DNA of 21,535 nucleotides from Candidatus Gastranaerophilales bacterium (GTDB lineage: Bacteria > Cyanobacteriota > Vampirovibrionia > Gastranaerophilales > Gastranaerophilaceae), in NCBI GenBank assembly GCA_944323495.1, contig CALUSZ010000067.1, positions 1 to 21,535 on the forward strand, given 5' to 3'. The notes below the pieces were generated by a model. The model had not been told where the DNA came from, searched no databases, and saw only the letters and a program-made list of their open reading frames with translations. Shown here in pieces: positions 6,846 to 14,834 of this stretch; the stretch's first letter is position 1, and every line of letters begins with the position of its first letter. A program made the translations under genes and the position numbers.

Positions 6846-8443
6846 TGAGAGTTTTAGTTACAGATAAGATAAATGAATTAGCAGGAAAAATTATTGCGCC
6901 GGCAGCGGAGGTTGATTTTCTTCCGACAATGTCTGAAGAAGAGCTTATAAAAATTATTCCGCAATATGATGCATTAATGGTAAGGAGCCAGACAAAAGTA
7001 ACGTCCAAAATCATTGAGGCAGGAAAAAATCTCAAAATCATAGGCCGGGCAGGTGTTGGGGTTGATAATATTGATATTGATTCTGCAACACAAAACGGAG
7101 TTATTGTCGTAAATTCTCCTGACGGTAATACAATCGCGGCTTCCGAACACACGGTTGCTCTTATGCTTGCGCTTTCAAGAAACATTGTTCCGGCTGCTGT
7201 TTCAACAAAAGACGGGAAATGGGAGAGGTCAAAGTTTACCGGAAGAGAATTATATAACAAAACCTTAGGAATTATAGGACTCGGAAAAATCGGCTCGCAT
7301 GTTGCAGAGATTGCGCTTGCATTTGAAATGAAGGTTATTGTATATGATCCGTTTGCTTCCAAAGAAATTGTTGAAAAGATGGGCGGTGAGTATATTTCAA
7401 ATCTTGAAGATTTTTGGCCGAGATGTGACTTTATTACGGTTCATGTTCCTAAAACTAAAGACACTTTGAATATGATTAATAAAGATTCTATTTCAAAGAT
7501 GAAAAAAGGTGTATGTCTTATAAATTGCGCAAGAGGAGGAATTATAAACGAATCTGACTTAAAAGAAGCGCTTGATATGGGGCAGGTTGGCGGAGCAGCT
7601 ATTGATGTTTATGAAAACGAACCTCATATAGAAGAGTGTCCGCTCATTAGCTGTAAAGGTCATATCGTTTTGACTCCGCACCTCGGAGCAAGTACGGAGG
7701 AAGCTCAAATTAATGTGGCGCTTGATGTTGCATCTCAAATAAAAGAGGTTTTAAGCGGAGGTTCCGCATCATCTGCCGTTAATATTCCATCTCTCAGACC
7801 TGACAAGCTTGAGCCGGTTAAAGATTATATGCAGATAGCAGAAAATGCCGGCGAGATTGCAATACAAATCAGCGGAGGCGGGGTTAAGACTATTGAGATT
7901 ACAACACAGGGGAATCTTGCAGGTGTTGATATTCAGCCGCTTGAAGTTGCGGTTTTAAAAGGTGTTTTATCTTCAATGCTTGAGGGGGTAAATTATGTTA
8001 ACGCTCCGTATCTGGCTAAAAAACGCGGAATTGAAATTACCTCTACCCGTTCTAATAAAAAATGTAACTTTGCAGGACTTTTAACCGTAAAATTAACAAC
8101 AGAAAACGGTTCTGCTGTCGTATCAGGAGCGCTTGTCGCAAAAGATATACCGAGAATTGTAAAAATTAATGACTATGAGACAAGCATAAGACCTCAAAAA
8201 CACATGCTTCTTGTTCCGCACGTAAACAAACCGTCTATGATTGCAAAAGTTGCACAGGTTATCGGAGAAAATAATATCAATATTGCCTCAATGAACGTTG
8301 TGCAGAAAAATGACAAGCATGAAACGGAATCAATCATGGTAATAAGTATTGATACGGGGGTTGATGAAAGAACGCTTGATGCAATAAACAAAATTGACGG
8401 GGTTCATAACTCTAAGTATCTGAACCTTACTGCAAAGGATTAA
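6845..8443 (+). CDS. serA: D-3-phosphoglycerate dehydrogenase, long form
   Basis: This enzyme catalyses the first step of serine synthesis, NAD-dependent oxidation of 3-phosphoglycerate. The 532-residue form has the substrate/NAD domains (GLGKIG at 145-150; catalytic R230 in CARGG, E259 in DVYENEP, H279 in TPHLG), an intervening ASB domain (about 320-440) and a C-terminal ACT domain (about 455-528, with the MLLVPHVNKPSMIAKV start). The ACT and ASB domains suggest feedback control by serine. Its ATG shares one base with the aminotransferase stop (TAATG), and GGAGAAG lies in the end of that gene, so the two are translationally coupled. Confidence 0.95.
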   Translation: MRVLVTDKINELAGKIIAPAAEVDFLPTMSEEELIKIIPQYDALMVRSQTKVTSKIIEAGKNLKIIGRAGVGVDNIDIDSATQNGVIVVNSPDGNTIAASEHTVALMLALSRNIVPAAVSTKDGKWERSKFTGRELYNKTLGIIGLGKIGSHVAEIALAFEMKVIVYDPFASKEIVEKMGGEYISNLEDFWPRCDFITVHVPKTKDTLNMINKDSISKMKKGVCLINCARGGIINESDLKEALDMGQVGGAAIDVYENEPHIEECPLISCKGHIVLTPHLGASTEEAQINVALDVASQIKEVLSGGSASSAVNIPSLRPDKLEPVKDYMQIAENAGEIAIQISGGGVKTIEITTQGNLAGVDIQPLEVAVLKGVLSSMLEGVNYVNAPYLAKKRGIEITSTRSNKKCNFAGLLTVKLTTENGSAVVSGALVAKDIPRIVKINDYETSIRPQKHMLLVPHVNKPSMIAKVAQVIGENNINIASMNVVQKNDKHETESIMVISIDTGVDERTLDAINKIDGVHNSKYLNLTAKD

Positions 8444-8447
8444 GCTT

Positions 8448-9068
8448 ATGAAATTAGCTGTATTTGATTTTGACTCGACTTTAATGGACGGTGAGACAAT
8501 AGAGTTTCTTGCTCGGGAAGCCGGTGTAGAGGATAAAGTCAGGGAAATCACAACGCGGGCTATGCATGGTGAGATTGATTTTTTTGAAAGCCTTATTGAG
8601 CGCGTTTCTTTACTTAATGGGTTAAGCTTAGATAAAGTCAATAATATATGCAGAAATTTACCCCTCATGCCGGGGGCTGAAGTGACCGTAAGAAAGCTTA
8701 AAGAAAAAGGGTATAAGGTCATCTGTTTTTCGGGCGGGTTTAGGAATGCAACCGTACCGTTAGGAGAAAAACTCGGTTTAGACGGAGAATTTTCTAACAT
8801 ACTTCATACAAAAGACGGCGTTCTTACGGGACTTGTTGGCGGAGAGATGATGTTCAATGATTCTAAAGGTCAAATGCTTGCAAAACTTCAAAAGATTCTG
8901 GGAATTAAAGATGAGAATACCATTGCAGTTGGAGACGGCGCTAACGATTTGAGTATGTTTAAATATGCTAAAACCAGAGTCGCTTTTTGTGCAAAACCTA
9001 TTTTGGAAAAAGAAGCAACTCTGGTTATTAAAGAAAAAAATCTTATAAAACTGCTTGAATATATCTAA
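8448..9068 (+). CDS. serB: Phosphoserine phosphatase (HAD family)
   Basis: This is the last step of serine synthesis. The 206-residue HAD hydrolase has DFDSTL (nucleophile D7, acid/base D9), E16 and R52 in the cap, the SerB-type SGGF motif (95-98), K140 and GDGANDL (162-168). It lacks the extra N-terminal domain of the enterobacterial enzyme and matches the short archaeal/Gram-positive length. It begins 4 nt after serA, with AAGGA inside the end of serA. Its stop overlaps the convergent ABC gene by 4 nt, and no terminator hairpin was seen between them. Confidence 0.93.
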   Translation: MKLAVFDFDSTLMDGETIEFLAREAGVEDKVREITTRAMHGEIDFFESLIERVSLLNGLSLDKVNNICRNLPLMPGAEVTVRKLKEKGYKVICFSGGFRNATVPLGEKLGLDGEFSNILHTKDGVLTGLVGGEMMFNDSKGQMLAKLQKILGIKDENTIAVGDGANDLSMFKYAKTRVAFCAKPILEKEATLVIKEKNLIKLLEYI

Positions 9069-10888
9069 ACTAATGCCTCTTGTTTTTTAAATTGCATTTC
9101 GTAAAGAGCTTTGTACTGTCCGTTTGGAATAGACATCAATTCGTCATGGTTTCCGAGCTCTACAAGTTCGCCTTCATTGATTACTGCAATTCTATCGGCA
9201 TTTTTAATTGTAGAGAGTCTATGAGCGATTACAAAAACAGTCTTATCTTTGATTAAGTTATCCAACGCTTTTTGAACAATCGCTTCTGATTTATTATCAA
9301 GAGCAGATGTTGCCTCATCAAGAATTACAATCGGAGCTTTCTTAATCATCGCACGTGCAATAGCAACACGCTGTCTTTGTCCGCCTGATAGCGTTAAACC
9401 TCTTTCTCCAAGCATCGTATCCAAACCATCAGGAAGATCTGCTATCATTTCCTGAAGATGCGCAGATTCTATTGCAAGTTCAAGTTCTTCTTCTGTCGCA
9501 TTTGGATTACCCATCATTATATTTTCTCTTATTGTGCCGGAAAACAGGAAATTATCCTGAAATACCATTGCAATATTTCCTCTTAAAGATTCTACCGTCA
9601 AATCTCTAATATCTACCCCGTCGTACGTAATTGAACCGGATTTTATATCGTAAAAACGCGGAAGAAGGTTTACAAGAGTTGATTTGCCGCCGCCTGAATT
9701 ACCCACGATTGCTAACGTTTCGTCTTTTTTGATAGTCAGGTTTAGATTCTTTAAGACCGGCTGGTCAGGAACATATTCAAACCAGACATTCTTAATTTCG
9801 ATTTTATCATTTAGTCCGTTCATCGCAACAGCGTTTTCTCTATTCTTAATTTCAGGTTTTAAATCAAATAATTCAAAAACCCTGCCCATTGCAACAAAGA
9901 TATTTTGAATATTTGTAAGGGTGTTACCTAATGTTTTAACCGGTTTGTATAATAAAAGCAGAGAAGTTACAAAAGATGCAAAGCTTCCTGCAGTCATATC
10001 GCCCGAAGTTATAAGGTGTGTACCATAACCTAATACTACCGCAATACCGCAAGATGCTATCAAGTACATTAAAGGACTCATCCATGCTGCGCGCTTGGTT
10101 AGTGACATATTAACATTAAATGATGCCCAGATTTGATCTTTAAAATATTGCTCCTGCCGCCCTTGAAGAGCATACGCCGTCATAACTTTGTTGCCGTTAT
10201 ATGTTTCATTAATATTAGTTGTAATATTACCGCCAATAACCATATTCTTATTAGAAGCTGCTTTGATTCTTTTTCTAATCAATGCTACGGGAATAAATGC
10301 GATACATAAGACAAGAACTCCTATAAAAGCGAGTTTCCAGGAGCTATATAGCATAACGGTTATTAAACCTAAGGCTCCGAATAAACTTGTTGTAATCGTT
10401 TTTATCTGATCAACGATACCTGCAGAAGCAGTCTGCGGATCGCTCATATATCTTGAAATAATAATACCTGATGAATTTTCATCAAAGAATTGAGGATCCA
10501 TATATATAAGTTTATGGAACAAATCCATTTTAACGTCATTTGTAATTCTCTGTGATGTCCAGGCTGAAATATAATCATTAAGATATCTTAAAACCCCTTG
10601 GAAGCAGGCAAACGCAATAACACCAAACGGAATTATGAATGCAAACACCTGCCAGGTTAGGGTAAATTCATGACTCATAATATGAAAAACCCAGTCTTGT
10701 TTTCCTACTACATAATCCATAAACGGTTTTAGAGCAAAAGCTGTCACGCCGTCTAAAAGCCCGAGCGGAATCGCAACTAAAAATCCGCATATAATTCTAA
10801 ACATATAAGGTTTAATGTACGGCCAAATTCTAGATAATAACCAGCCATACTTAAACGAGTTTTTTGCAGTAGTTGTGCTTAATTTCAT
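9065..10888 (-). CDS. ABC exporter half-transporter (MsbA-like)
   Basis: A 607-residue fused membrane-ATPase half-transporter that should work as a homodimer in the inner membrane. Six membrane segments lie within residues 28-320. The nucleotide-binding domain has Walker A GNSGGGKS (396-403), Q444, signature LSGGQ (500-504), Walker B VILDE (521-525) and switch His556. The closest functional picture is MsbA-type lipid A-core flipping or a multidrug exporter; sequence alone does not choose. Skp and other envelope genes nearby make lipid export reasonable. AAAGGAAA precedes the ATG, with a promoter at 10924-10953. Confidence 0.88.
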   Translation of the reverse strand: MKLSTTTAKNSFKYGWLLSRIWPYIKPYMFRIICGFLVAIPLGLLDGVTAFALKPFMDYVVGKQDWVFHIMSHEFTLTWQVFAFIIPFGVIAFACFQGVLRYLNDYISAWTSQRITNDVKMDLFHKLIYMDPQFFDENSSGIIISRYMSDPQTASAGIVDQIKTITTSLFGALGLITVMLYSSWKLAFIGVLVLCIAFIPVALIRKRIKAASNKNMVIGGNITTNINETYNGNKVMTAYALQGRQEQYFKDQIWASFNVNMSLTKRAAWMSPLMYLIASCGIAVVLGYGTHLITSGDMTAGSFASFVTSLLLLYKPVKTLGNTLTNIQNIFVAMGRVFELFDLKPEIKNRENAVAMNGLNDKIEIKNVWFEYVPDQPVLKNLNLTIKKDETLAIVGNSGGGKSTLVNLLPRFYDIKSGSITYDGVDIRDLTVESLRGNIAMVFQDNFLFSGTIRENIMMGNPNATEEELELAIESAHLQEMIADLPDGLDTMLGERGLTLSGGQRQRVAIARAMIKKAPIVILDEATSALDNKSEAIVQKALDNLIKDKTVFVIAHRLSTIKNADRIAVINEGELVELGNHDELMSIPNGQYKALYEMQFKKQEALV

Positions 10889-10923
10889 TTTATATATTTC
10901 CTTTATACTTTCCCTCTTTAAAT

Positions 10924-10953
10924 ATTATACCTAATCTAAATTTTAAATGGTAA
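10924..10953 (-). promoter_or_regulatory. Promoter of the ABC exporter gene
   Basis: TTACCA (10948-10953), 18 bp, TATAAT (10924-10929) on the minus strand, just past the T-tract that follows tRNA-Asn. Confidence 0.5.
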
Positions 10954-10960
10954 TAAAAAA

Positions 10961-11032
10961 CTCCCCAGGTTGGACTCGAACCAACAACCTACCGGTTAAC
11001 AGCCGGTTGCTCCGCCATTGAGCTACTGAGGA
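10961..11032 (-). tRNA. tRNA-Asn (GUU)
   Basis: A cloverleaf on the minus strand has acceptor TCCTCAG/CTGGGGA (one G-U pair), anticodon arm ACCGG/CCGGT with loop CTGTTAA (anticodon GUU), T-loop TTCGAGT and discriminator G, as expected for Asn. CCA is not encoded. A T-rich run follows at once and may end the transcript. The promoter is at 11063-11090. Confidence 0.95.
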
Positions 11033-11062
11033 TTATTCAGTCTTATTTAATTTACATATCTT

Positions 11063-11090
11063 ATAGTACCAAATAAATTTTTTTTGTAAA
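11063..11090 (-). promoter_or_regulatory. Promoter of tRNA-Asn
   Basis: TTTACA (11085-11090), a 16-bp spacer and TACTAT (11063-11068) on the minus strand predict a start about 24 nt before the tRNA. It abuts the divergent mrnC promoter. Confidence 0.55.
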
Positions 11091-11100
11091 GGGGTTTTTA

Positions 11101-11109
11101 TGTTAAAAT
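11101..11109 (+). promoter_or_regulatory. Extended -10 of mrnC (leaderless type)
   Basis: TGTTAAAAT is an extended -10 box ending 6 nt before the mrnC ATG. GGAG occurs in those 6 nt but lies only 1 nt from the ATG, too close for normal use. Confidence 0.45.
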
Positions 11110-11115
11110 CGGAGT

Positions 11116-11487
11116 ATGTCAAATAATCTGATAAATCTTAGGAATTATGCGCATATAGGCGATGCTGTGTGGGAATTATTTGTAAGGGAATATACTGTAT
11201 TCAAGACAAATAACGCGCAAAATTTGCATAAAATTACAACTGACAGAGTAAATGCATCTTTTCAGCGTGACATGCTTATGATAATTACTGAGAAATTGAC
11301 AGATGAGGAATTGGATATTGCAAGGCGTGCAAGAAACTTGCCAATTCCTGCAGGCAGAAAAAATATACAAGCCATATACAGGCAGGCAACAGCGTTTGAG
11401 GCTTTGATTGGGTATTGGCATTTACATGACAAAGAAAGACTGAATTATTTTTTTAATATTTTTAAAGAGTTAGATTTTTTTAGCTAA
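11116..11487 (+). CDS. mrnC: Mini-ribonuclease III
   Basis: A 123-residue RNase III catalytic domain without the double-stranded RNA-binding domain. In Bacillus this enzyme trims 23S rRNA ends. The motifs are YAHIGDAVWELFVRE (D16, E20), LHKITTDRVNA (38-47), RRARN (70-74) and ATAFEALIGYW (91-101, E95). It normally has 120-140 residues and acts as a homodimer. The family occurs in Bacillota, cyanobacteria and plastids, which helps place this genome. It starts close to the divergent tRNA-Asn promoter and overlaps the convergent TPR gene by 18 nt at the 3' ends. Confidence 0.88.
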   Translation: MSNNLINLRNYAHIGDAVWELFVREYTVFKTNNAQNLHKITTDRVNASFQRDMLMIITEKLTDEELDIARRARNLPIPAGRKNIQAIYRQATAFEALIGYWHLHDKERLNYFFNIFKELDFFS

Positions 11488-12516
11488 GCCCAGTTCTGTC
11501 TCTATCTTTGTTTTATATTCAGCCACAATGCTATTTAAAGGCTGTTCTTTATACAGCAGGTTTAATTCTTTGCCCGCAAGTGCAAGATAGCCGGTTTCGT
11601 ATAATATAATAGCTCGAAGCAGGCGGGATTCAAATAAATTGTCAGTTAATTCTTCTAGTGCTCTTTTATAATGTTTACCGGAATAGTATAAATTAGCTAG
11701 AGCAAAATGATATTCAGGGGTTTCCGGTGATAAATTGATAGCTAAATTATAGTATTTTTTTGCACTTTTTATATCGCCCTGTTTAAAATATACATTTGCA
11801 AGATTAAAATAATATACAGATTCCTTATTGTTGAGACGGATGGCTTCTTTAAAGTTTTTAGCTGCATTTGTATATTTGTCCTGATAAGATTCAATCAGCC
11901 CCGTAAAATTGAATAATTCGGGATTCTCGCTGTTGTAATCAAATCTCTCCAAAAGGTCAATACAGTTGTTTTTTTTATTTTGTGCGTAATAAGTTTTTCC
12001 AAGCAGCAGAAGTCCTTCCTGAGAGCAGGGCTGTTCTTCCAGAGCTTTTATTAATAACTCTTCAGCCTGTATAAATTCTTTTTTGTAATATAAAGCACGC
12101 GCCTGTTCAATATAAATAGCGCAGTCCTCCGCATCAAGTCTGTATTCAAAAATTTCATCATATTTGTGCTGCTGATTTAAGAGCTTAAATATCTCAACTG
12201 CATCTTTAGTATTATGTGTAATGCAGTATATGTTTTTTGCGGTCTGTTCCGCCTCGGCCAGAGCATTTTTACTGATAAAAATTTGTTTTAACAGTCTTAA
12301 AGCTTCAATATGTGTCGGATTTTGCGATAAAATCTGTTCAATATAGCCCAAAGAGCGTTCATCATCCCCCATAAGGTAATACAAATCAGCAATTTCCAGC
12401 AAAAGCTCTATACTGGAGTTATCTTCTTCCAGAGCCTTATAAAATATTTCAATGGCATGTTTATAGTGCCCTTTATTTTTTAGAGCGAATCCTTCTTGTA
12501 ATAAATTTTTAATCAT
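11470..12516 (-). CDS. Tetratricopeptide-repeat protein
   Basis: A 348-residue protein built almost wholly of TPR helical hairpins. Clear repeats start near residues 2, 36, 137, 167, 200, 233 and 267, with the usual G/A-Y-F-A-P spacing (for example YFNLANVYFKQGDIKSAKKYYNLAINLSPE). There is no signal peptide, so it is a cytosolic scaffold with unknown partners. Its ATG overlaps the end of the divIC-like gene by 8 nt, so the two are coupled and may act together, perhaps in division. The last 18 nt overlap mrnC on the other strand. Confidence 0.85.
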   Translation of the reverse strand: MIKNLLQEGFALKNKGHYKHAIEIFYKALEEDNSSIELLLEIADLYYLMGDDERSLGYIEQILSQNPTHIEALRLLKQIFISKNALAEAEQTAKNIYCITHNTKDAVEIFKLLNQQHKYDEIFEYRLDAEDCAIYIEQARALYYKKEFIQAEELLIKALEEQPCSQEGLLLLGKTYYAQNKKNNCIDLLERFDYNSENPELFNFTGLIESYQDKYTNAAKNFKEAIRLNNKESVYYFNLANVYFKQGDIKSAKKYYNLAINLSPETPEYHFALANLYYSGKHYKRALEELTDNLFESRLLRAIILYETGYLALAGKELNLLYKEQPLNSIVAEYKTKIETELGLAKKI

Positions 12517-12946
12517 GTTTTCTTAATCCAATAAACTTAGATTTTTCTACTTTTTCATCGTTTTTAGGAGTGTTAATTATTACCAGCACTTCATCTTCTC
12601 CGGACATTTTAAGATTATTTCTTGCAATTGCTTCAAGTCCCGTAACATTGGAAAAATTCTTTATATTATCCTGCAGTTGTTCATTTAGGGCCTTTGCAGA
12701 ATCTCGTGTTTTAGTAATTTGTATAATCTTAGCCTTATATGAAATTATTTTTGAAATATTTAAAACGGCACTTACTGTTATTTGAATAAGACATAAAAGT
12801 AAAATTACAGTCAAAAACGAGTAATAAAATCCGCTTGAAGAAGATGTTTGTTTCGGTTTTCTTTCCTGGTTTATATTTTCATTACTTCTGCGAGTCTTAT
12901 TAACTACTTTTTTAGGTCTTTTTTCTTTTCGTCTGTATTGTACCAT
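12509..12946 (-). CDS. DivIC/FtsB-like septum formation initiator
   Basis: A 145-residue bitopic membrane protein. A very basic cytosolic tail (residues 1-38) is followed by one membrane segment (about 40-62), a coiled-coil stretch (65-105) and the family end motif GLEAIARNNLKMSGEDEVLVI, comparable to the 'IARExLxxxxPGE' region of DivIC/FtsB. Such proteins join FtsL and FtsQ/DivIB in the division complex and activate septal wall synthesis. No Shine-Dalgarno is present; a promoter ends 6 nt before the ATG, so the mRNA is probably leaderless. The FtsL-type alternative cannot be excluded. Confidence 0.75.
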   Translation of the reverse strand: MVQYRRKEKRPKKVVNKTRRSNENINQERKPKQTSSSSGFYYSFLTVILLLCLIQITVSAVLNISKIISYKAKIIQITKTRDSAKALNEQLQDNIKNFSNVTGLEAIARNNLKMSGEDEVLVIINTPKNDEKVEKSKFIGLRKHD

Positions 12947-12952
12947 ATGCTG

Positions 12953-12981
12953 ATTATATAAAATTTTTTTGTTAATTACAA
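12953..12981 (-). promoter_or_regulatory. Promoter of the divIC-like/TPR operon (leaderless type)
   Basis: TTGTAA (12976-12981), 17 bp, TATAAT (12953-12958) on the minus strand. The -10 ends 6 nt before the ATG, so the expected start of transcription falls on the start codon. The -35 overlaps the stop of the preceding gene. Confidence 0.65.
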
Positions 12982-13743
12982 CTTAAATCCGGTAGTAAAG
13001 CTGACAGCAGAACTTTGTCTTCCGTTTGTATAATATGATTGTGCAACTCCAAGTTCAAATTTCAAAGATTCTGCGTATTTTTTTAGTGCCGGAGTATATA
13101 CAATTGTTATTTCATTCTTGTTCTTAGGTGCTGCAACATAATTGGTAAAAGAGTCTTTTAGTGTTAACTTATCTGTTATATGCCATTCAGGAGTAACTCT
13201 TACTGTTCCATATTGAGAACCTATATCCTGCGATGCAGACTGTTTAAAAGTTGTATCAAGAGAAAAGTATTTAGGTGCATCATATCGTAAAAAAACTCCT
13301 GTAGAAGATTCCATTTGCGATAATGATAGTTCTTCTCCCCATAGGGTTCCGTATGTTACACCGCGAAACTGTTCAGATAAATTGCCGCTTAAAGGCAGTA
13401 TATCTTTTAAATTATTACGGCTTACAGAAGCTCTTGCAAGGGCACTCCTGGGTGTATTTGTATTGGTTTTTATATCTAATATACTTACCGGAAGTGTAAG
13501 CGAGCGTTTAGGTATATTAATCTGTGGTTTATCAATGTCATCATCAAGATAAATTGTTTCAACCGGATTATCATCGTATTCTATCTGACCTTGAAGTTTG
13601 TATGTTTCTTTAACTTCACCGCTATTAGTCGTAACGCTGTTTACTTTGGTTAAACCCTTTACATCCTTAATCTCAAATTCATCAGACAGAACGGGAGATA
13701 TCGCTAAAAATATGAAAATAAATATTAATGTTAATTTTTTCAT
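12976..13743 (-). CDS. Exported envelope protein, probable outer-membrane beta-barrel
   Basis: A 255-residue protein of unknown family. A signal peptide (MKKLTLIFIFIFLAISPVLS) is followed by a polar, Asp/Thr-rich linker (about 21-100). The C-terminal half (about 105-255) has alternating polar and hydrophobic strands, such as GVFLRYDAPKYFSLDTTF, YGTVRVTPEWHIT and SAVSFTTGFKL. The pattern and the terminal hydrophobic strand suggest a small outer-membrane barrel. Export beside skp, whose product chaperones such proteins, fits. No ribosome site is present; a promoter ends 6 nt before the ATG. Confidence 0.65.
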   Translation of the reverse strand: MKKLTLIFIFIFLAISPVLSDEFEIKDVKGLTKVNSVTTNSGEVKETYKLQGQIEYDDNPVETIYLDDDIDKPQINIPKRSLTLPVSILDIKTNTNTPRSALARASVSRNNLKDILPLSGNLSEQFRGVTYGTLWGEELSLSQMESSTGVFLRYDAPKYFSLDTTFKQSASQDIGSQYGTVRVTPEWHITDKLTLKDSFTNYVAAPKNKNEITIVYTPALKKYAESLKFELGVAQSYYTNGRQSSAVSFTTGFKL

Positions 13744-13749
13744 AAATAC

Positions 13750-13778
13750 ATTTTAGATTAAATCCCTAAGGATTTCAA
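13750..13778 (-). promoter_or_regulatory. Promoter of the envelope protein gene (leaderless type)
   Basis: TTGAAA (13773-13778), 17 bp, TAAAAT (13750-13755) on the minus strand, 6 nt before the ATG. This is the best of the leaderless-type promoters in the window because both hexamers and the spacing are good. Confidence 0.65.
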
Positions 13779-13821
13779 TTGATTTTTTGCCTGAATAGAG
13801 AATGTAAAAAATTTTAGTGAG

Positions 13822-13830
13822 TGGTATAAA
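13822..13830 (+). promoter_or_regulatory. Extended -10 of skp
   Basis: TGGTATAAA upstream of skp is an extended -10 box with no clear -35. An AAGGAGG ribosome site (13844-13850) follows, so unlike its divergent neighbour this mRNA has a normal leader. Confidence 0.45.
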
Positions 13831-13855
13831 TATTTAGATATTTAAGGAGGCACAA

Positions 13856-14302
13856 ATGAAAGATAAAGTTGTAAAAAGAAGTTTTGTAATAACAGTGTTA
13901 GGATTTTTTCTTGCGTCTTGCAATGTTTTTGCAGCAGATTCGATTGCTGTGGTTGATTTACAGAAAATAGTAAGTAATTCTTCACAGGTAAAACAATTAA
14001 AGCAAGAGCATGAGAAAAAAATGGAAGAACTAAACAAAATCATAGTAAATGCAAGGGGTGCTATATCTAATGAAACAGATAGTGCCAAGATTTTGCAGCT
14101 GGAGGATAAATATACCAAAGAGTTTAACGCTAAAAAGCAAGCGCTGGAAAAAGATTATGCATCACGTCTGTCTGCTATAGAGAAAAACATTCAAACTGAG
14201 ATTGAGAAAAAGGCCCAGAGTGATAAATATGACTATGTATTCGCAAAAAGTGTAGTTTTATATGGCGGTAAAGATATTACTAATGAAATAAAAGTTAAAT
14301 AA
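13856..14302 (+). CDS. skp: Skp/OmpH-family periplasmic chaperone
   Basis: A 148-residue protein: signal peptide, then a short strand IAVVDLQKIVSNS (the family's 'D.qkv...' start), a long charged coiled coil (about 45-125) and a closing strand region (YVFAKSVVLYGGKDITNEI). Skp trimers hold unfolded outer-membrane proteins in a tentacle-like cavity. Length and pattern fit well. Oddly, the signal region also contains LASC, a possible lipobox, before the standard-looking AFA cleavage site. It could therefore be a lipoprotein anchored through Cys22 or be cut after VFA. AAGGAGG is well placed before the ATG. Confidence 0.85.
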   Translation: MKDKVVKRSFVITVLGFFLASCNVFAADSIAVVDLQKIVSNSSQVKQLKQEHEKKMEELNKIIVNARGAISNETDSAKILQLEDKYTKEFNAKKQALEKDYASRLSAIEKNIQTEIEKKAQSDKYDYVFAKSVVLYGGKDITNEIKVK

Positions 14303-14316
14303 TTTTAAATTTGCTA

Positions 14317-14346
14317 TTGTTCTTTTTAATTATTTTGTAATATAAT
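14317..14346 (+). promoter_or_regulatory. Promoter of the 149-residue exported protein gene
   Basis: TTGTTC (14317-14322), 18 bp, TATAAT (14341-14346), followed by AAGGAG (14365-14370) and the ATG at 14377. It lies just downstream of skp. Confidence 0.55.
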
Positions 14347-14376
14347 AATATTACTCTATAACTTAAGGAGAACAGT

Positions 14377-14826
14377 ATGAAAAAAATCAATCTAATTTCG
14401 TTAAGTTTAGTAATGGCAGCCACTGCTTTTATTTGTGCTGCACAGGCAAATTCAACTATTTATACAGATGATTTAGGTAGAATGCATTTTTTAGGCAAAG
14501 ACCCGTCTATATATCTGCGTGATACCAGATTTGAAACTGTTGATACGCAGGAAAAAAAGGATTTTAATGATATAATATACAAGAATGAAACTGCGCCAAA
14601 TCCTGATTCAGAAACAAAGGTTAATACAACAGAACCTGCTTCAGAGAGTGCCGTTTCTCCTGTAAATGAAACAAAAGGTCATACAAATAAATCGAAAGGT
14701 TCATTTACATATAATAAAGGGGCTATGGATGCCTCGGATCCATATACTTTCGGTGAAACAAATATTCAACCGAAGTCTAAAGAAAATAATTCTCAAGAGA
14801 AAAAACATTTTTGGGATAATTGGTAA
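14377..14826 (+). CDS. Exported hypothetical protein, low complexity
   Basis: A 149-residue protein of unknown function. The signal peptide is MKKINLISLSLVMAATAFICAAQA, cleaved before NS. A short conserved-looking segment follows (IYTDDLGRMHFLGKDPSIYLRDTRFE). The rest is a hydrophilic, probably disordered stretch rich in Asn, Thr, Glu, Ser and Lys, ending in the aromatic HFWDNW. It is presumably periplasmic. Strong signals (TATAAT promoter, AAGGAG) support a real gene. It follows skp in the same direction but has its own promoter. Confidence 0.65.
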   Translation: MKKINLISLSLVMAATAFICAAQANSTIYTDDLGRMHFLGKDPSIYLRDTRFETVDTQEKKDFNDIIYKNETAPNPDSETKVNTTEPASESAVSPVNETKGHTNKSKGSFTYNKGAMDASDPYTFGETNIQPKSKENNSQEKKHFWDNW

Positions 14827-14834
14827 TTAAATAT

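Noticed and set aside
6817..7362. 181-codon minus-strand frame over the start of serA
   Set aside because: It is a shadow of serA; no recognisable domain and no start signals.
8330..8800. 156-codon minus-strand frame across serA/serB
   Set aside because: It is antisense to two well-identified genes and has no supporting signals.
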